Positions 27,863 to 36,124 of a stretch of 64,000 nt of DNA are shown one piece after another (positions within the stretch are counted from its first letter, which is position 1; every line of letters begins with the position of its first letter). Source of the stretch: Runella sp. (GTDB lineage: Bacteria; Bacteroidota; Bacteroidia; Cytophagales; Spirosomataceae); assembly GCF_027484545.1 (NCBI RefSeq), contig NZ_JAIXST010000304.1:1-64000 (forward strand), read 5' to 3'. Under the pieces are notes generated by a model that worked only from the letters and a program-made list of their open reading frames with translations, searched no databases and was not told the origin of the DNA. A program made the position numbers and the translations under genes.

Positions 27863-28666
27863 TTATGATAAAAATAATTCTTTTACTATGATATAAAAGC
27901 CCATAGTGAGCACAAAATAACCAAAAATAGGTTTCAATTTATCACCGCTTATTTGGCGTGATAAGGCACTGCCGGTTAGAATACCAACAATGGCGATGGT
28001 TGAAAAATACAACAGAAAACGCCAATTGATGAGCTCATGCAGTTCATAATCACGCCAAAATCCCATCAATGAGTTAGTAGCGATGATAATTAAAGACGTG
28101 CCTACGGCTTGTCTCATGGGAAGTTTTGCCTTTAAAACCAACGCCGGAATAATCAAAAAACCACCTCCCGCTCCCAGTATTCCAGTGATGCTTCCTACTG
28201 AAATACCAATAAGAATGGAATAGAGACTTTGAGTCCGAGGTGAACTAAGTACCTCCTCATCGGCATGTTCGCTTTGACCTCGAATCATGGAAAAGGAGGC
28301 TACTAACATTAGAACAGCAAATGAAAGAAGCAAAAATACGGAACGGGTAAGGGTGAATCCGTCGGAATTAAAAATAGTATTGGGAATAAGTGGCAGCAGA
28401 TAAGAGCGAGATAAGAAAACACTAATGACCGACGGTATACCAAAAGCAAGCGTAGTAGGCCAGTGAATGTAGCCCGAACTTGCTCGGGCAACCGCTCCTA
28501 CCAAACTGGTCAGACCGACTACAAAAAGAGAATAAGTAATGGCTAAAAGAGCGTCAATGGAAAATAGGTACACCAAGATTGGAACGGTGAGAATGGAACC
28601 ACCGCTGCCAATCAATCCTAATGATAAACCCATAAAAAAAGCTCCGGCGTACCCAGCTATTTCCAT
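27863..28666 (-). CDS. TSUP/TauE family sulfite-exporter-like membrane protein
   Basis: 267 residues with eight or so hydrophobic helices in two halves. The N-terminal repeat has GLSLGLIGSGGSILTVPILVYLFSID. The second half has SVGSITGILGAGGGFLIIPALVLKAKLPMRQAVGTSLIIIATNS, both diagnostic of DUF81/TauE. The family exports sulfite, sulfoacetate or other organic anions. With the rhodanese 13 bp downstream it forms a likely sulfur operon, expressed from just below the palindrome at 28673-28707. Confidence 0.92.
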   Translation of the reverse strand: MEIAGYAGAFFMGLSLGLIGSGGSILTVPILVYLFSIDALLAITYSLFVVGLTSLVGAVARASSGYIHWPTTLAFGIPSVISVFLSRSYLLPLIPNTIFNSDGFTLTRSVFLLLSFAVLMLVASFSMIRGQSEHADEEVLSSPRTQSLYSILIGISVGSITGILGAGGGFLIIPALVLKAKLPMRQAVGTSLIIIATNSLMGFWRDYELHELINWRFLLYFSTIAIVGILTGSALSRQISGDKLKPIFGYFVLTMGFYIIVKELFLS

Positions 28667-28672
28667 ACTTTG

Positions 28673-28707
28673 GTTTGTAAAACGGTCAACTTGACCGTTT
28701 TACAAAC
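28673..28707. promoter_or_regulatory. Perfect 35-bp palindrome between the NarL-like regulator and the TSUP gene
   Basis: Left arm GTTTGTAAAACGGTCAA (28673-28689), one central base, and its exact complement (28691-28707). It begins right beside the regulator's stop codon and ends 6 bp before the TSUP start. It may be a large operator or a hairpin that ends or attenuates the two-component transcript. No T-run follows, so a simple terminator is less likely. Confidence 0.65.
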
Positions 28708-29361
28708 TTACAGCAACTTTTCTTCTAATGCCAACTTTACTAATTCGGCTGCATTGTGTACCTGAAGACGACGCATCATGTTGGCGCGGTGGTTGTCTAC
28801 GGTGCGGACGCTTAAATCCAATTGGTCGGCGATTTGACGGCTGCTTTTTCCTTCAACCAATAGCCGAAGAACTTCTTTTTCTTTCTTAGAAAGCAGCGTT
28901 TTACGTGATTCGGATGCTTTCTCTACTTTGTGAACCTGTGATAAATACCCGTTGACAATCACGGCAGCTACGGATGAATTAAAATATTTCTCGCCGGCCT
29001 TTACGGTGTGCAATGCCGTCAGAATTTCTTCGCGGGTGGCGTCTTTGAGCAAATATCCATAGGCTCCTGCCTCCACAGATTTAAGAATATAGGCATCATC
29101 GTTGTGCATGGAAAGGATAATCGGACGAATGGTACTCCACTGTTTTACCACTTTTCTCACCAATTCGATGCCCGAAATACCTGGCATGGAAATATCCACA
29201 AGCATGATTTGTGGTTTGAGTAACGGTATTTTTTCGAGGGCTTCTTCTCCCGTAGAAGCTTCTCCAATGACATCCACTTCATCGGTGTTTTCTAAAATAG
29301 AGCGCAAACCATTCCGTACAATGGTGTGGTCGTCTACGAGCATTACTTGAATTTTTTTCAT
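28708..29361 (-). CDS. NarL/FixJ-type response regulator
   Basis: 217 residues: receiver domain with the acidic pocket VDDH and phospho-acceptor Asp56 in MLVDISMPG, the conserved SMHND and LLKDA turns, then a LuxR-type helix-turn-helix (LSKKEKEVLRLLVEGKSSRQIADQL ... VRTVDNHRANMMRRL). The start overlaps the kinase stop by four bases (ATGA), so the two are coupled. Targets are unknown, but the adjacent palindrome and TSUP operon are candidates. Confidence 0.95.
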   Translation of the reverse strand: MKKIQVMLVDDHTIVRNGLRSILENTDEVDVIGEASTGEEALEKIPLLKPQIMLVDISMPGISGIELVRKVVKQWSTIRPIILSMHNDDAYILKSVEAGAYGYLLKDATREEILTALHTVKAGEKYFNSSVAAVIVNGYLSQVHKVEKASESRKTLLSKKEKEVLRLLVEGKSSRQIADQLDLSVRTVDNHRANMMRRLQVHNAAELVKLALEEKLL

Positions 29362-30806
29362 CTTGTCAGTTTAGTATCATTGGGTATTTGTACAGCTATT
29401 TCTGTTCCGCGACCAATCGCTGAATTGATTTTTAAAGTTCCATCGAGCAAATGAGCACGTTCCTGAATATTATGCAATCCGTGGGAAGGGGAAGTAGGAG
29501 TAAATTTTTTCTTGTTGAGTCGAAACCCTTTTCCGTTGTCTTTAATTGTAAGGCTAATTTCAGCGTTTTTTTGCAAAATTCCCAAACTGATTTCGGAGGC
29601 GTCGGCGTGTTTTACGGCATTGTGAATCGCTTCCTGGGCAATTCGATACAGACCAATTTCGATTCTTTGGTCAAAACGCTCGTCGTTGAGATTGGAAGCA
29701 AAGGTTAAATGAGCGGCACAGTTTCGGGCAGTAGAATCCACTAATTGTTTTAAAGCGGATTTGATGCCAAAATCATTTAACACAGTAGGCATCAAATTGT
29801 TAGAAATACTTCGTACTTCCTGAATAGTTTGTCCAACCAACTGACGAAGGTTTAGGGCATTTTGACGGTCGTAGTCAGTCCAGGACTTGGTATTGGCAAA
29901 GTTTTCGGTCATCAGCTTAAGTCCAGTAAGCATCTGTCCAACTCCGTCGTGCATCTCTTTGGAGAGACGTCGGCGTTCTTCTTCCTGACCCTGCAAAAGC
30001 GCTGAAGCGTGTATTTTATGCTCTTTTAATTCCTGATGATGGCGTAATTGCGTGGTTTCTAGCAATTGCGATTGGGCTAATCGAAGTTGTTGGTAGGCCG
30101 TTTGAAGTTCTTGATTGGCCTTGTACGTTTTTTCACGGGCTTCAATCAACTGAATAAGTGTTTCGCGCAGTTTTTGTACCGCATGCCTAAAGATAAACAG
30201 CCCTTCCATTAGTAAAATAAATAGAGTTAATGCCATCAGTCCTAACTCTATGCCCCTCAATTTAGTTACTTTTTCTTTGGCTTCTTTGTCGTATTGAAAT
30301 ACAATACGGTTCATTTTTTGCAGGAACGTTAGCTCGTGGGCAAAGATATTTTTTAGATCTTTATCTATTTTTTGAGAAGTATCGGCCTTTTCAATCCATT
30401 TCAATACCGAATGTGTATTTTTTGCAATGACTTGAAAATGAGGATCAATGTCTTCAAACATGGATTGAATCGTGTCGCTGTTGACCGATTTTGCTTTTAT
30501 GTCGCGCAAATCGCCCGTGCGAAGTTGGTTTTGATGGTCTTCCCAATCGGCCAAAACCCGTTTCAGTTCCTGAAGTTGAATTTCTTTATTTGTTAAATCG
30601 GGGCGTTGAGTAAGCAGAAGGGCTGTTTTGGCAATGAGTTGACTATGAAAACGCTGCCTGCCGGCATAATTGACCAGCCATGGGTCATGAAGTTCGTCTT
30701 CGAGGGTAGTTTGGATCAAGATCTGTCCCAGTATCGTCAGAAAAGCAACCAACGATAGGGCAGTAATGTACAGACGGGTAAATCGTTTCGGGACGCGTAG
30801 TGGCAT
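29358..30806 (-). CDS. NarX-like sensor histidine kinase (HisKA_3)
   Basis: About 482 residues from MPLRVPKRFTRLYITALS; a start 36 bp upstream adds a tail unlike the family and overlaps repeat sequence. A first membrane helix at about 10-32 is followed by a periplasmic four-helix domain with NYAGRQRFHSQLIAK, the pattern of NarX/PilJ-type sensors of nitrate and similar anions. After a second helix come a coiled coil, the H-box KEMHDGVGQML (His near 284) and ATP-binding blocks NAVKHADASE, DNGKGF and GLHNIQERA. It phosphorylates the regulator encoded next to it. Signal by analogy only. Confidence 0.92.
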   Translation of the reverse strand: MPLRVPKRFTRLYITALSLVAFLTILGQILIQTTLEDELHDPWLVNYAGRQRFHSQLIAKTALLLTQRPDLTNKEIQLQELKRVLADWEDHQNQLRTGDLRDIKAKSVNSDTIQSMFEDIDPHFQVIAKNTHSVLKWIEKADTSQKIDKDLKNIFAHELTFLQKMNRIVFQYDKEAKEKVTKLRGIELGLMALTLFILLMEGLFIFRHAVQKLRETLIQLIEAREKTYKANQELQTAYQQLRLAQSQLLETTQLRHHQELKEHKIHASALLQGQEEERRRLSKEMHDGVGQMLTGLKLMTENFANTKSWTDYDRQNALNLRQLVGQTIQEVRSISNNLMPTVLNDFGIKSALKQLVDSTARNCAAHLTFASNLNDERFDQRIEIGLYRIAQEAIHNAVKHADASEISLGILQKNAEISLTIKDNGKGFRLNKKKFTPTSPSHGLHNIQERAHLLDGTLKINSAIGRGTEIAVQIPNDTKLTR

Positions 30807-30829
30807 AGTTTTGAATGTCAAATGTCGAA

Positions 30830-30870
30830 TGCAGAATGTCAAGTAATACTTAGTTATTCGACATTCTGCA
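30830..30870. repeat. Dispersed inverted repeat with GAATGTC / GACATTC arms
   Basis: TGCAGAATGTC (30830-30840) and GACATTCTGCA (30860-30870) pair perfectly over 11 bp. A related one lies at 54664-54694. Located upstream of the NarX-like kinase. Confidence 0.6.
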
Positions 30871-30891
30871 CTCTGTACTCGACACTATTTT

Positions 30892-31101
30892 TCAGACTCC
30901 AATAAATACAAATCCGCCTTCTACTTTGACGGGATAAACGTTAATATAATACTCTTCGCCTTGCAGGTTGAGGCCCGTTTCGAGCGAAAAGGTTTTTTTA
31001 TGAAATAGGCAAAGCCCAGTGAGGGTTTGTACATAATGCGCAACGGGGTTAATTTTTGTTAGGCACTCGCCAATAAGGAGTTGAATGCCGTTGTAGGTCA
31101 T
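30892..31101 (-). CDS. Small hypothetical protein
   Basis: 69 residues: MTYNGIQLLIGECLTKINPVAHYVQTLTGLCL, a basic/Cys-containing start that then reads as beta strands (EEYYINVYPVKVEGGFVFIGV). No family recognised. Composition is normal for a real protein. It sits 85 bp upstream of the NarX-like kinase in the same direction, so it may be part of that transcript. Its upstream flank is a 640-bp AT-rich gap with no other clear gene. Confidence 0.4.
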   Translation of the reverse strand: MTYNGIQLLIGECLTKINPVAHYVQTLTGLCLFHKKTFSLETGLNLQGEEYYINVYPVKVEGGFVFIGV

Positions 31102-31745
31102 AAAAAATACAGTTATGAATATCCCTAATTTGAAAACGTAATATGCACTGGTTTACTTTCTGGTAATTCTTGAAAAAGTAAAATATTTTTCAATATAAAT
31201 GAAAACTGAAATTTTTAATAAATACTTATTTTATATTAAAAATAATAATTATAGAAACTAATTTTCACAAAAATAGCATAATATCATAATCTTATACTTA
31301 AAAATACTACTTAAATTTGGAAAATGTGCTAATAATTGATAGTTTTTTTTCAAAGATATGAACTTTACAAAATGATATTTCAAAAAACTATTTGTAAAGT
31401 CCAAAATGAAAAGAATAGCGGCTTTTTTTCGGATAGTTTCACACTAAAACAGGGATTACCAATGAAACCAAAACTCACACTTGGCTCACACTACGGCCAC
31501 ATCGGTGATTTTGATGGAGATGCAACATCTTTTCCCAATGAGCAGATTCTCGCTGTTTCGGGAAAGGTGGATACCAAAATGGAATTACTTCTCAGCAAAA
31601 GTTAGGGTTTTTAGGTACAGTGGATACGATTGTAACGGTTGTTGAAAATGGCCATTATTGTAGTGGTATGCCTGCATCTAAGTTATCAAAACGGTAGGAT
31701 GGAGGCATTGAGGGCTTTTGGGTAGTAATACATCCTTGCTATCTT
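31102..31745. other. AT-rich gap, possibly holding decayed sequence
   Basis: 644 bp. 31140-31335 is extremely rich in A and T. A frame of 89 codons at 31336-31605 begins in that AT-rich stretch and resembles no family. Its last 45 codons (from the ATG at 31462) have more normal composition and could be a gene fragment. No hairpin, promoter box or RNA gene could be supported. Confidence 0.4.
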
Positions 31746-32903
31746 ATGAAACGTATTCTCTTATTAATAACTGCCTGTATTTTTTCTCAACTTTCTTTTT
31801 CTCAATTTGCTCCTGAGCTTTGTCAAGGGGCTTATTTCACTGAGCCACAGGGAAAAGAGTTTTTGGCAAAACACGTCCCTACTTCCAAAAAGGAATGGGA
31901 AGCGCGTGCCGAGCAAATTCGCAATCGAATTTTGGAAGGAGGGGAACTGAAAAAACTGCCTGCCCGTCCCGCTTCAAAACCGATCATACACAGCCGTCGC
32001 GAAATGAATGGATATACGGTAGAAAACGTGGCGTTTGAAACGGTGGAAGGCTATTATTTGACGGGCAATATTTATCGCCCGCTCAATCAGAAGGGGCCCT
32101 TTGCCGCAATATTGTGTACGCATGGACATATAGAAAATTCGGATGCCCGTTATTTGGAATACGTTCAACTTCGCTGCGCGAGTTTAGCCCGTATGGGTGC
32201 GGTGGTATTTGCGTATGATATGCTTGGCTACAGCGATGCCCAACAGAGTCAGCACAAAATTCTGAAAGCGTTTAAATTGCAGGTGTTGAATAGCATTCGT
32301 GCCTTGGATTTCTTGTTGGCGCAGCCTGATATTGATAAAAATCGAGTGGGTGTAACGGGCGAATCCGGTGGAGGAACGCAGACCTTTATGTTAACCGCCC
32401 TCGATCCACGTATCAAAGTGACGGTGCCGGTCGTGATGGTTTCCGCTCATTTTTTTGGCGGCTGTGTGTGTGAAAGCGGAATGCCGGTTCACAAAAAAGG
32501 CGATTTTCAGACCAACAACGTTGAAATTGCAGCTTTAGCTGCTCCTCGTCCCATGCTTATCGTCTCCGACGGGGCAGATTGGACCAAAAATAACCCAAAC
32601 GTGGAATACCCGCACTTACAAAAAATCTACGCCCTATACGGCAAAGAGAATTTGGTCGAAAACGTACATCTTCCTACTGAAAAGCACGATTATGGCCCTT
32701 CCAAGCGCATTGCCGCCTATACGTTTTTAGCCAAGCACCTTAAATTGGACTTGTCGAAAGCCACCAAAGCAGATGGAAGCATTGATGAAAGTTTTGCCAA
32801 AGTGCTCGACCGTAAAGAGTTAGCGGTATTTAATGCCGAACACCCACGCCCCGCCAATGCTGCCGTAGGAGATGACGCGGTGTCGGCGCTGTTGAATTGG
32901 TAA
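31746..32903 (+). CDS. Exported alpha/beta hydrolase (acetyl-xylan-esterase/dienelactone-hydrolase-like)
   Basis: 385 residues with a signal peptide (MKRILLLITACIFSQLSFSQ). The fold begins with the ENVAFETVEGYYLTGNIYRP strand. The oxyanion strand is AAILCTHGHIENS. The nucleophile elbow is GVTGESGGGTQT with Ser. An acid is likely in LIVSDGADWT, and the His in PTEKHDYGPSKR. Such exported esterases deacylate plant glycans or act on small esters. It stands alone, converging on an SDR gene. Confidence 0.88.
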   Translation: MKRILLLITACIFSQLSFSQFAPELCQGAYFTEPQGKEFLAKHVPTSKKEWEARAEQIRNRILEGGELKKLPARPASKPIIHSRREMNGYTVENVAFETVEGYYLTGNIYRPLNQKGPFAAILCTHGHIENSDARYLEYVQLRCASLARMGAVVFAYDMLGYSDAQQSQHKILKAFKLQVLNSIRALDFLLAQPDIDKNRVGVTGESGGGTQTFMLTALDPRIKVTVPVVMVSAHFFGGCVCESGMPVHKKGDFQTNNVEIAALAAPRPMLIVSDGADWTKNNPNVEYPHLQKIYALYGKENLVENVHLPTEKHDYGPSKRIAAYTFLAKHLKLDLSKATKADGSIDESFAKVLDRKELAVFNAEHPRPANAAVGDDAVSALLNW

Positions 32904-32964
32904 GTTTTGAAGCAGAATAAGACTTTCCAAGTTTAAATGTCACTTTAGGAGTAAACTTGCCGCG

Positions 32965-32976
32965 GCGGCGGACCGC
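32965..32976. repeat. GCGGCGGACCG mini-hairpin, copy a
   Basis: GCGGCGGACCGC, arms GCGG/CCGC around CGGA. It shares CCGCGGCGGCGGACCGCAA with the copy at 41335-41346. It lies in the 82-bp gap between the hydrolase and the SDR gene. Confidence 0.7.
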
Positions 32977-32985
32977 AAAGTCTGC

Positions 32986-33795
32986 TTATTCCTCTACCGC
33001 TTTGATGTTGTAGTTTTTGGTGAATTGCCACAAAAGCGCCGGGGCGAAACGTTTGAGATAGGTTCCGAGCGTTTCCATAAAACCTGCAATGATTATTTCG
33101 TGTTTGCCTGATTTAAGGGCGTTGACCATTTTTCGGGCGCAGACCTCAGCGGGAATTCCTTTGGCTTGGTTTTGGTCCATTTTGCCAAACGGTTTGCCGT
33201 CTTTGCCAATGGCATTCAATGAAATATTGGTTTTGATGTAGCCGGGACAAGCCACCGTGACCTGAACACCGTCGCGCCATACTTCGCCGCGAAGTGAATC
33301 AAAAAAGCCCTGAACGGCGTGTTTGGAAGCACAATAAAACGAACGGTAAGAGGTTCCGATTTTACCGCTTACGCTGCTTGTCACTAATATACCTCCTGAT
33401 TTTTGGGCCACCATCAGTGGAAGTACTTCCCGAGTGAGCAGTACCACACTGGTAAAGTTGGTATCCATCAATTTTTTGAAATCAGGAGGAGCAACGTCTA
33501 AAAACTTTTCACGCTGACTGATGCCTGCATTGGGAACCAATACGTCTATTTTGCCAAAAAAATCAAGTACTGTTTGTGTTTTTGCGGCAAATTCTTCCGC
33601 ATGAAGCATGTCAATAGGTAATGTCAGAACGGAGTTGTCGGGCAGGTTCAGGCTTTTTTTTACGCGCTCCAATTCTTCAATTCTTCGTGCTGAAAGCACT
33701 AATTTGGCACCCTCTTTGGCAAACTCGTGAGCTAATGCTTCGCCGATTCCTGACGAGGCTCCCGTAATCCAGACTATTTTATTGGTTAGGTTCAT
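32986..33795 (-). CDS. Short-chain dehydrogenase/reductase (SDR) family oxidoreductase
   Basis: 269 residues. NAD(P)-binding TGASSGIGEAL at 11-21, NAG in VPNAGISQ, catalytic Ser in VTSSVSG and Tyr-x3-Lys in YRSFYCASKHA. The C-terminal tail is basic. It could reduce a ketone on a lipid or small molecule. It has no operon partner. Just upstream (33806-33831) is another CCC/GGG palindrome. Confidence 0.94.
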   Translation of the reverse strand: MNLTNKIVWITGASSGIGEALAHEFAKEGAKLVLSARRIEELERVKKSLNLPDNSVLTLPIDMLHAEEFAAKTQTVLDFFGKIDVLVPNAGISQREKFLDVAPPDFKKLMDTNFTSVVLLTREVLPLMVAQKSGGILVTSSVSGKIGTSYRSFYCASKHAVQGFFDSLRGEVWRDGVQVTVACPGYIKTNISLNAIGKDGKPFGKMDQNQAKGIPAEVCARKMVNALKSGKHEIIIAGFMETLGTYLKRFAPALLWQFTKNYNIKAVEE

Positions 33796-33805
33796 GTGTA
33801 TAAAA

Positions 33806-33831
33806 AGCCCCCCACCCCCAATGGGGGAGCT
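33806..33831. repeat. CCC/GGG palindrome upstream of the SDR gene
   Basis: AGCCCCCCACCCCCA then ATGGGGGAGCT: outer arms AGC/GCT and inner C-run/G-run. Same family as the compound element in the HupE gene and the C-terminal codons of the cytochrome gene at 51809. Confidence 0.6.
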
Positions 33832-33898
33832 ATTATTTTTATAAAACTGTATGAGGGTTTAGTATGAGAAACAAATGATTGCATTTTTTTCGCAATAT

Positions 33899-33914
33899 CG
33901 CGCATTTTTGCGCG
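33899..33914. promoter_or_regulatory. CGCGCA hairpin upstream of an outer-membrane gene
   Basis: CGCGCA (33899-33904), four T, TGCGCG (33909-33914), 26 bp before the ATG at 33940. It may be an operator or a 5'-leader hairpin. Nothing else is seen in the 144-bp gap except the palindrome at 33806. Confidence 0.4.
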
Positions 33915-33939
33915 TTAATTCCACTAAATAGGTTTTTTT

Positions 33940-34917
33940 ATGACTAACTTCCGTCTGTGCGTTCCTCTTTTTTTAATAGTAATTGTTTCTCAAGTTCGTG
34001 CTCAGCACTTTGCCTTAAGTCGCCTTTTTTATCCCAATGCTACCCTCCGCGCTGATTTTATGGCGGATGCCAACATGGGCAATAACCAGCGTTACGGTCT
34101 TTCCCGTACTTCGTTCAATGCGTTAATTCCTTTGCGCAGTGAAGTGGATGTATCGTTTAATTTGCGCAAAAAATTTGACCTTCGGGCGCGGCATTTTCTG
34201 ATGTTGGCCAATGCTTCCCAAATTAATCCTACGCTGAACGGAACCATTGATCCCGCCAGCTACAAGACTATTTCGGTGGGGGCGTTGATGTTGCAAGCCA
34301 GTTTGCGCGACCGACTTTGGATTTATGGTGGTGGCTTGGGATTGACGGAATCGAACGAGACTTTTTTTATACCGCAACCTTTCTTTTGGGGTGGTGCTGC
34401 CCGGATGCGGATATTGGGACTACATACACAAATTGCCTACGGAACAGTACTGATATTTAATCAGAAACTGCGCTTAATTCCCGTTTTCGGTATTAATAAA
34501 CGTCTAGGTAAAGAGTGGCGTGTGTCAGCATTGCTTCCTTTCCGGGCAGATGTAAACTACAAAGTGAATCAGTGGTTTAATATAGATATGATTGGAGCGT
34601 TTGATGGTTATAGCGGTGGTTTTCAGGAGGTAACGATCGTTGAGAAATCGCTTCATCGCAGTAATTACCAACACGTAAAATTCTCCGTAGCGGCCAATGC
34701 TCATTTGTTGGGCGTCTTTAATGTTTCGTTAGAAGCAGGATTGGGTACCTTCCGTCAGCTACGAACGTTCAACTCCGCTCGGGAAAACTTAGGGACTCAA
34801 AACCCCGGTATTGCGCCTTTTATAGGTGCCAGCGTGCGTTATATTTCAAGCAAATCCAAGTTGTCTTCTCAGTTTACCAAGAAATTGGGATTGGGTGAAA
34901 GTGGGGTCAATTGGTAA
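33940..34917 (+). CDS. Predicted outer-membrane protein (porin-like)
   Basis: 325 residues with a signal peptide (CVPLFLIVIVSQVRAQ). The mature part alternates aromatic strands: VDVSFNLRKKFDLRARHFLML, IAYGTVLIFNQKLRLIPVFGI and WRVSALLPFRADVNYKVN, consistent with a beta-barrel of the DUF6268-like class common in Bacteroidota. No enzymatic motif. Isolated gene. The family call is tentative. Confidence 0.65.
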   Translation: MTNFRLCVPLFLIVIVSQVRAQHFALSRLFYPNATLRADFMADANMGNNQRYGLSRTSFNALIPLRSEVDVSFNLRKKFDLRARHFLMLANASQINPTLNGTIDPASYKTISVGALMLQASLRDRLWIYGGGLGLTESNETFFIPQPFFWGGAARMRILGLHTQIAYGTVLIFNQKLRLIPVFGINKRLGKEWRVSALLPFRADVNYKVNQWFNIDMIGAFDGYSGGFQEVTIVEKSLHRSNYQHVKFSVAANAHLLGVFNVSLEAGLGTFRQLRTFNSARENLGTQNPGIAPFIGASVRYISSKSKLSSQFTKKLGLGESGVNW

Positions 34918-35006
34918 AAGTGATTGCTTCCCTGCTCCTAAAATAGATTTTAAACCACAGAGTTTCACGGAGTTTGTCACTGAGTTTTTTACTTAGTGGA
35001 ACTCCG

Positions 35007-35022
35007 CATCGGCGGTCCGATG
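35007..35022. repeat. Mini-hairpin, CGGCGGTCCG variant
   Basis: CATCGG, CGGT, CCGATG: a 6-bp stem with tetraloop CGGT, related to the GCGGCGGACCG copies. It lies inside a longer imperfect dyad (GGAGTT ... AACTCC about 34955-35005) in the gap after the outer-membrane gene. Confidence 0.55.
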
Positions 35023-35056
35023 TGCATAACTCACTGTTACTCAGTGGTGGAAACAG

Positions 35057-35911
35057 TTAGCTTTTAAGCCCCAAAAAACGTGGGGCGAGTAAGAGGTAAA
35101 TAACCAATGCTACTACCCACTGTCCGATCATTAAAGGGAAATTGAGTTCGGTGGTCATCCAAATCGTGGCGCTGGGCATGGAGCTGCTTGGATAGCCTAC
35201 AATCAGAAAAGCGTAGATATTGTTGGCGGCATGAATGCCGAGCGGAAGTTCGAGGGTTTTGTCATAAACGGCTAATAGAGAGAAGAAAAGCCCCACGCCG
35301 ATGTAATAGATCATCGCGATTCCCAACGACCCAACGGCTTCTACTTCGTCGTTGAAACTGTGTGCCAATCCAAATAGGACAGAAGTAATGGCAATTCCTG
35401 CCCACAAATTCCAAGAGCCGATTCCCTGCATCAAATAGCCTCTGAAAAATAGTTCTTCAAACGAGGTTTGAAGGGGAATCAATAACAATCCTATCACCAA
35501 CGAAGGTAAAAAATCCGCCCAATTAAGACTTAGACGGTATTTGTCCGGGAAAAGCAAATAGGTGACAAGTTCCACCACTACCGAGCAAAACAGCCACAGC
35601 CCTCCGGATTTGAGTACTCGTTCCCAATTAACAACGGCGGTTGGCGAAATCATCGTCAGGGGATTGCGCTGATGAATGTATTTTACACAAAGCCACAAGG
35701 CAATCAGTGAAACCACAAAGCCCATTAATAGAATGGTTATCACGCCATAAACAGGCAGATGTAAGCGGTTTGCTTTCTGATCAATCATTACCCACGCGCC
35801 GGGAAGGGAGCCAATCATATTGGCAACGATGACCAAAAGAGATACACCTGCGTATAAAAGAAACTTGTTTTTGCCTTGGCGGGCTGCTTCAACGAATGTA
35901 GTAGAAAACAT
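35057..35911 (-). CDS. CPBP family intramembrane metalloprotease-like protein
   Basis: 284 residues, eight or so hydrophobic helices. The metal-site motif EELFFRGYL carries Glu152, Glu153 and Arg157, the second motif is GLAHSFND with His near 188, and the third GIHAANN near 240. This is the Abi/CAAX-type protease family. Substrates are unknown: prenyl-protein processing in eukaryotes, bacteriocin self-immunity in some bacteria. It is divergent from hsp20. Confidence 0.9.
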   Translation of the reverse strand: MFSTTFVEAARQGKNKFLLYAGVSLLVIVANMIGSLPGAWVMIDQKANRLHLPVYGVITILLMGFVVSLIALWLCVKYIHQRNPLTMISPTAVVNWERVLKSGGLWLFCSVVVELVTYLLFPDKYRLSLNWADFLPSLVIGLLLIPLQTSFEELFFRGYLMQGIGSWNLWAGIAITSVLFGLAHSFNDEVEAVGSLGIAMIYYIGVGLFFSLLAVYDKTLELPLGIHAANNIYAFLIVGYPSSSMPSATIWMTTELNFPLMIGQWVVALVIYLLLAPRFLGLKS

Positions 35912-35948
35912 AGGTTAGGGGGTTAAATTGCTGTATTTACGAAAAAAA

Positions 35949-36005
35949 GACATTTTGTCATTTAAAAACCTGTAAAAATTACAAAAACAAGACATTTTGT
36001 CATTT
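35949..36005. promoter_or_regulatory. Two identical GACATTTTGTCATTT sites in front of hsp20
   Basis: GACATTTTGTCATTT at 35949-35963 and again at 35991-36005, 42 bp apart (four DNA turns). Each contains the dyad GACA-TTT-TGTC. They lie between the divergent CPBP gene and hsp20, so they may be operators for a heat- or stress-response regulator. This is not the CIRCE sequence. Confidence 0.6.
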
Positions 36006-36124
36006 TGTTTGCTGTTATTTCCTGGTGGTACAAAAGTTTTATTTTTAGAGACGTTGCAGCGGTAGAACAAATAAAAGAGAATCCGCGCAAAGATTTAAAA
36101 CAAAACCTTAAAACAATAACGACC

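Noticed and set aside
31336..31605. 89-codon frame on the plus strand
   Set aside because: Starts in very AT-rich DNA, resembles no family and has no promoter; at most the last 45 codons may be a gene fragment. Mentioned only inside the gap entry.
36005..36124. N-terminal extension of hsp20 from an upstream ATG
   Set aside because: The extra 40 residues come from the operator/promoter region and do not fit small heat-shock proteins.
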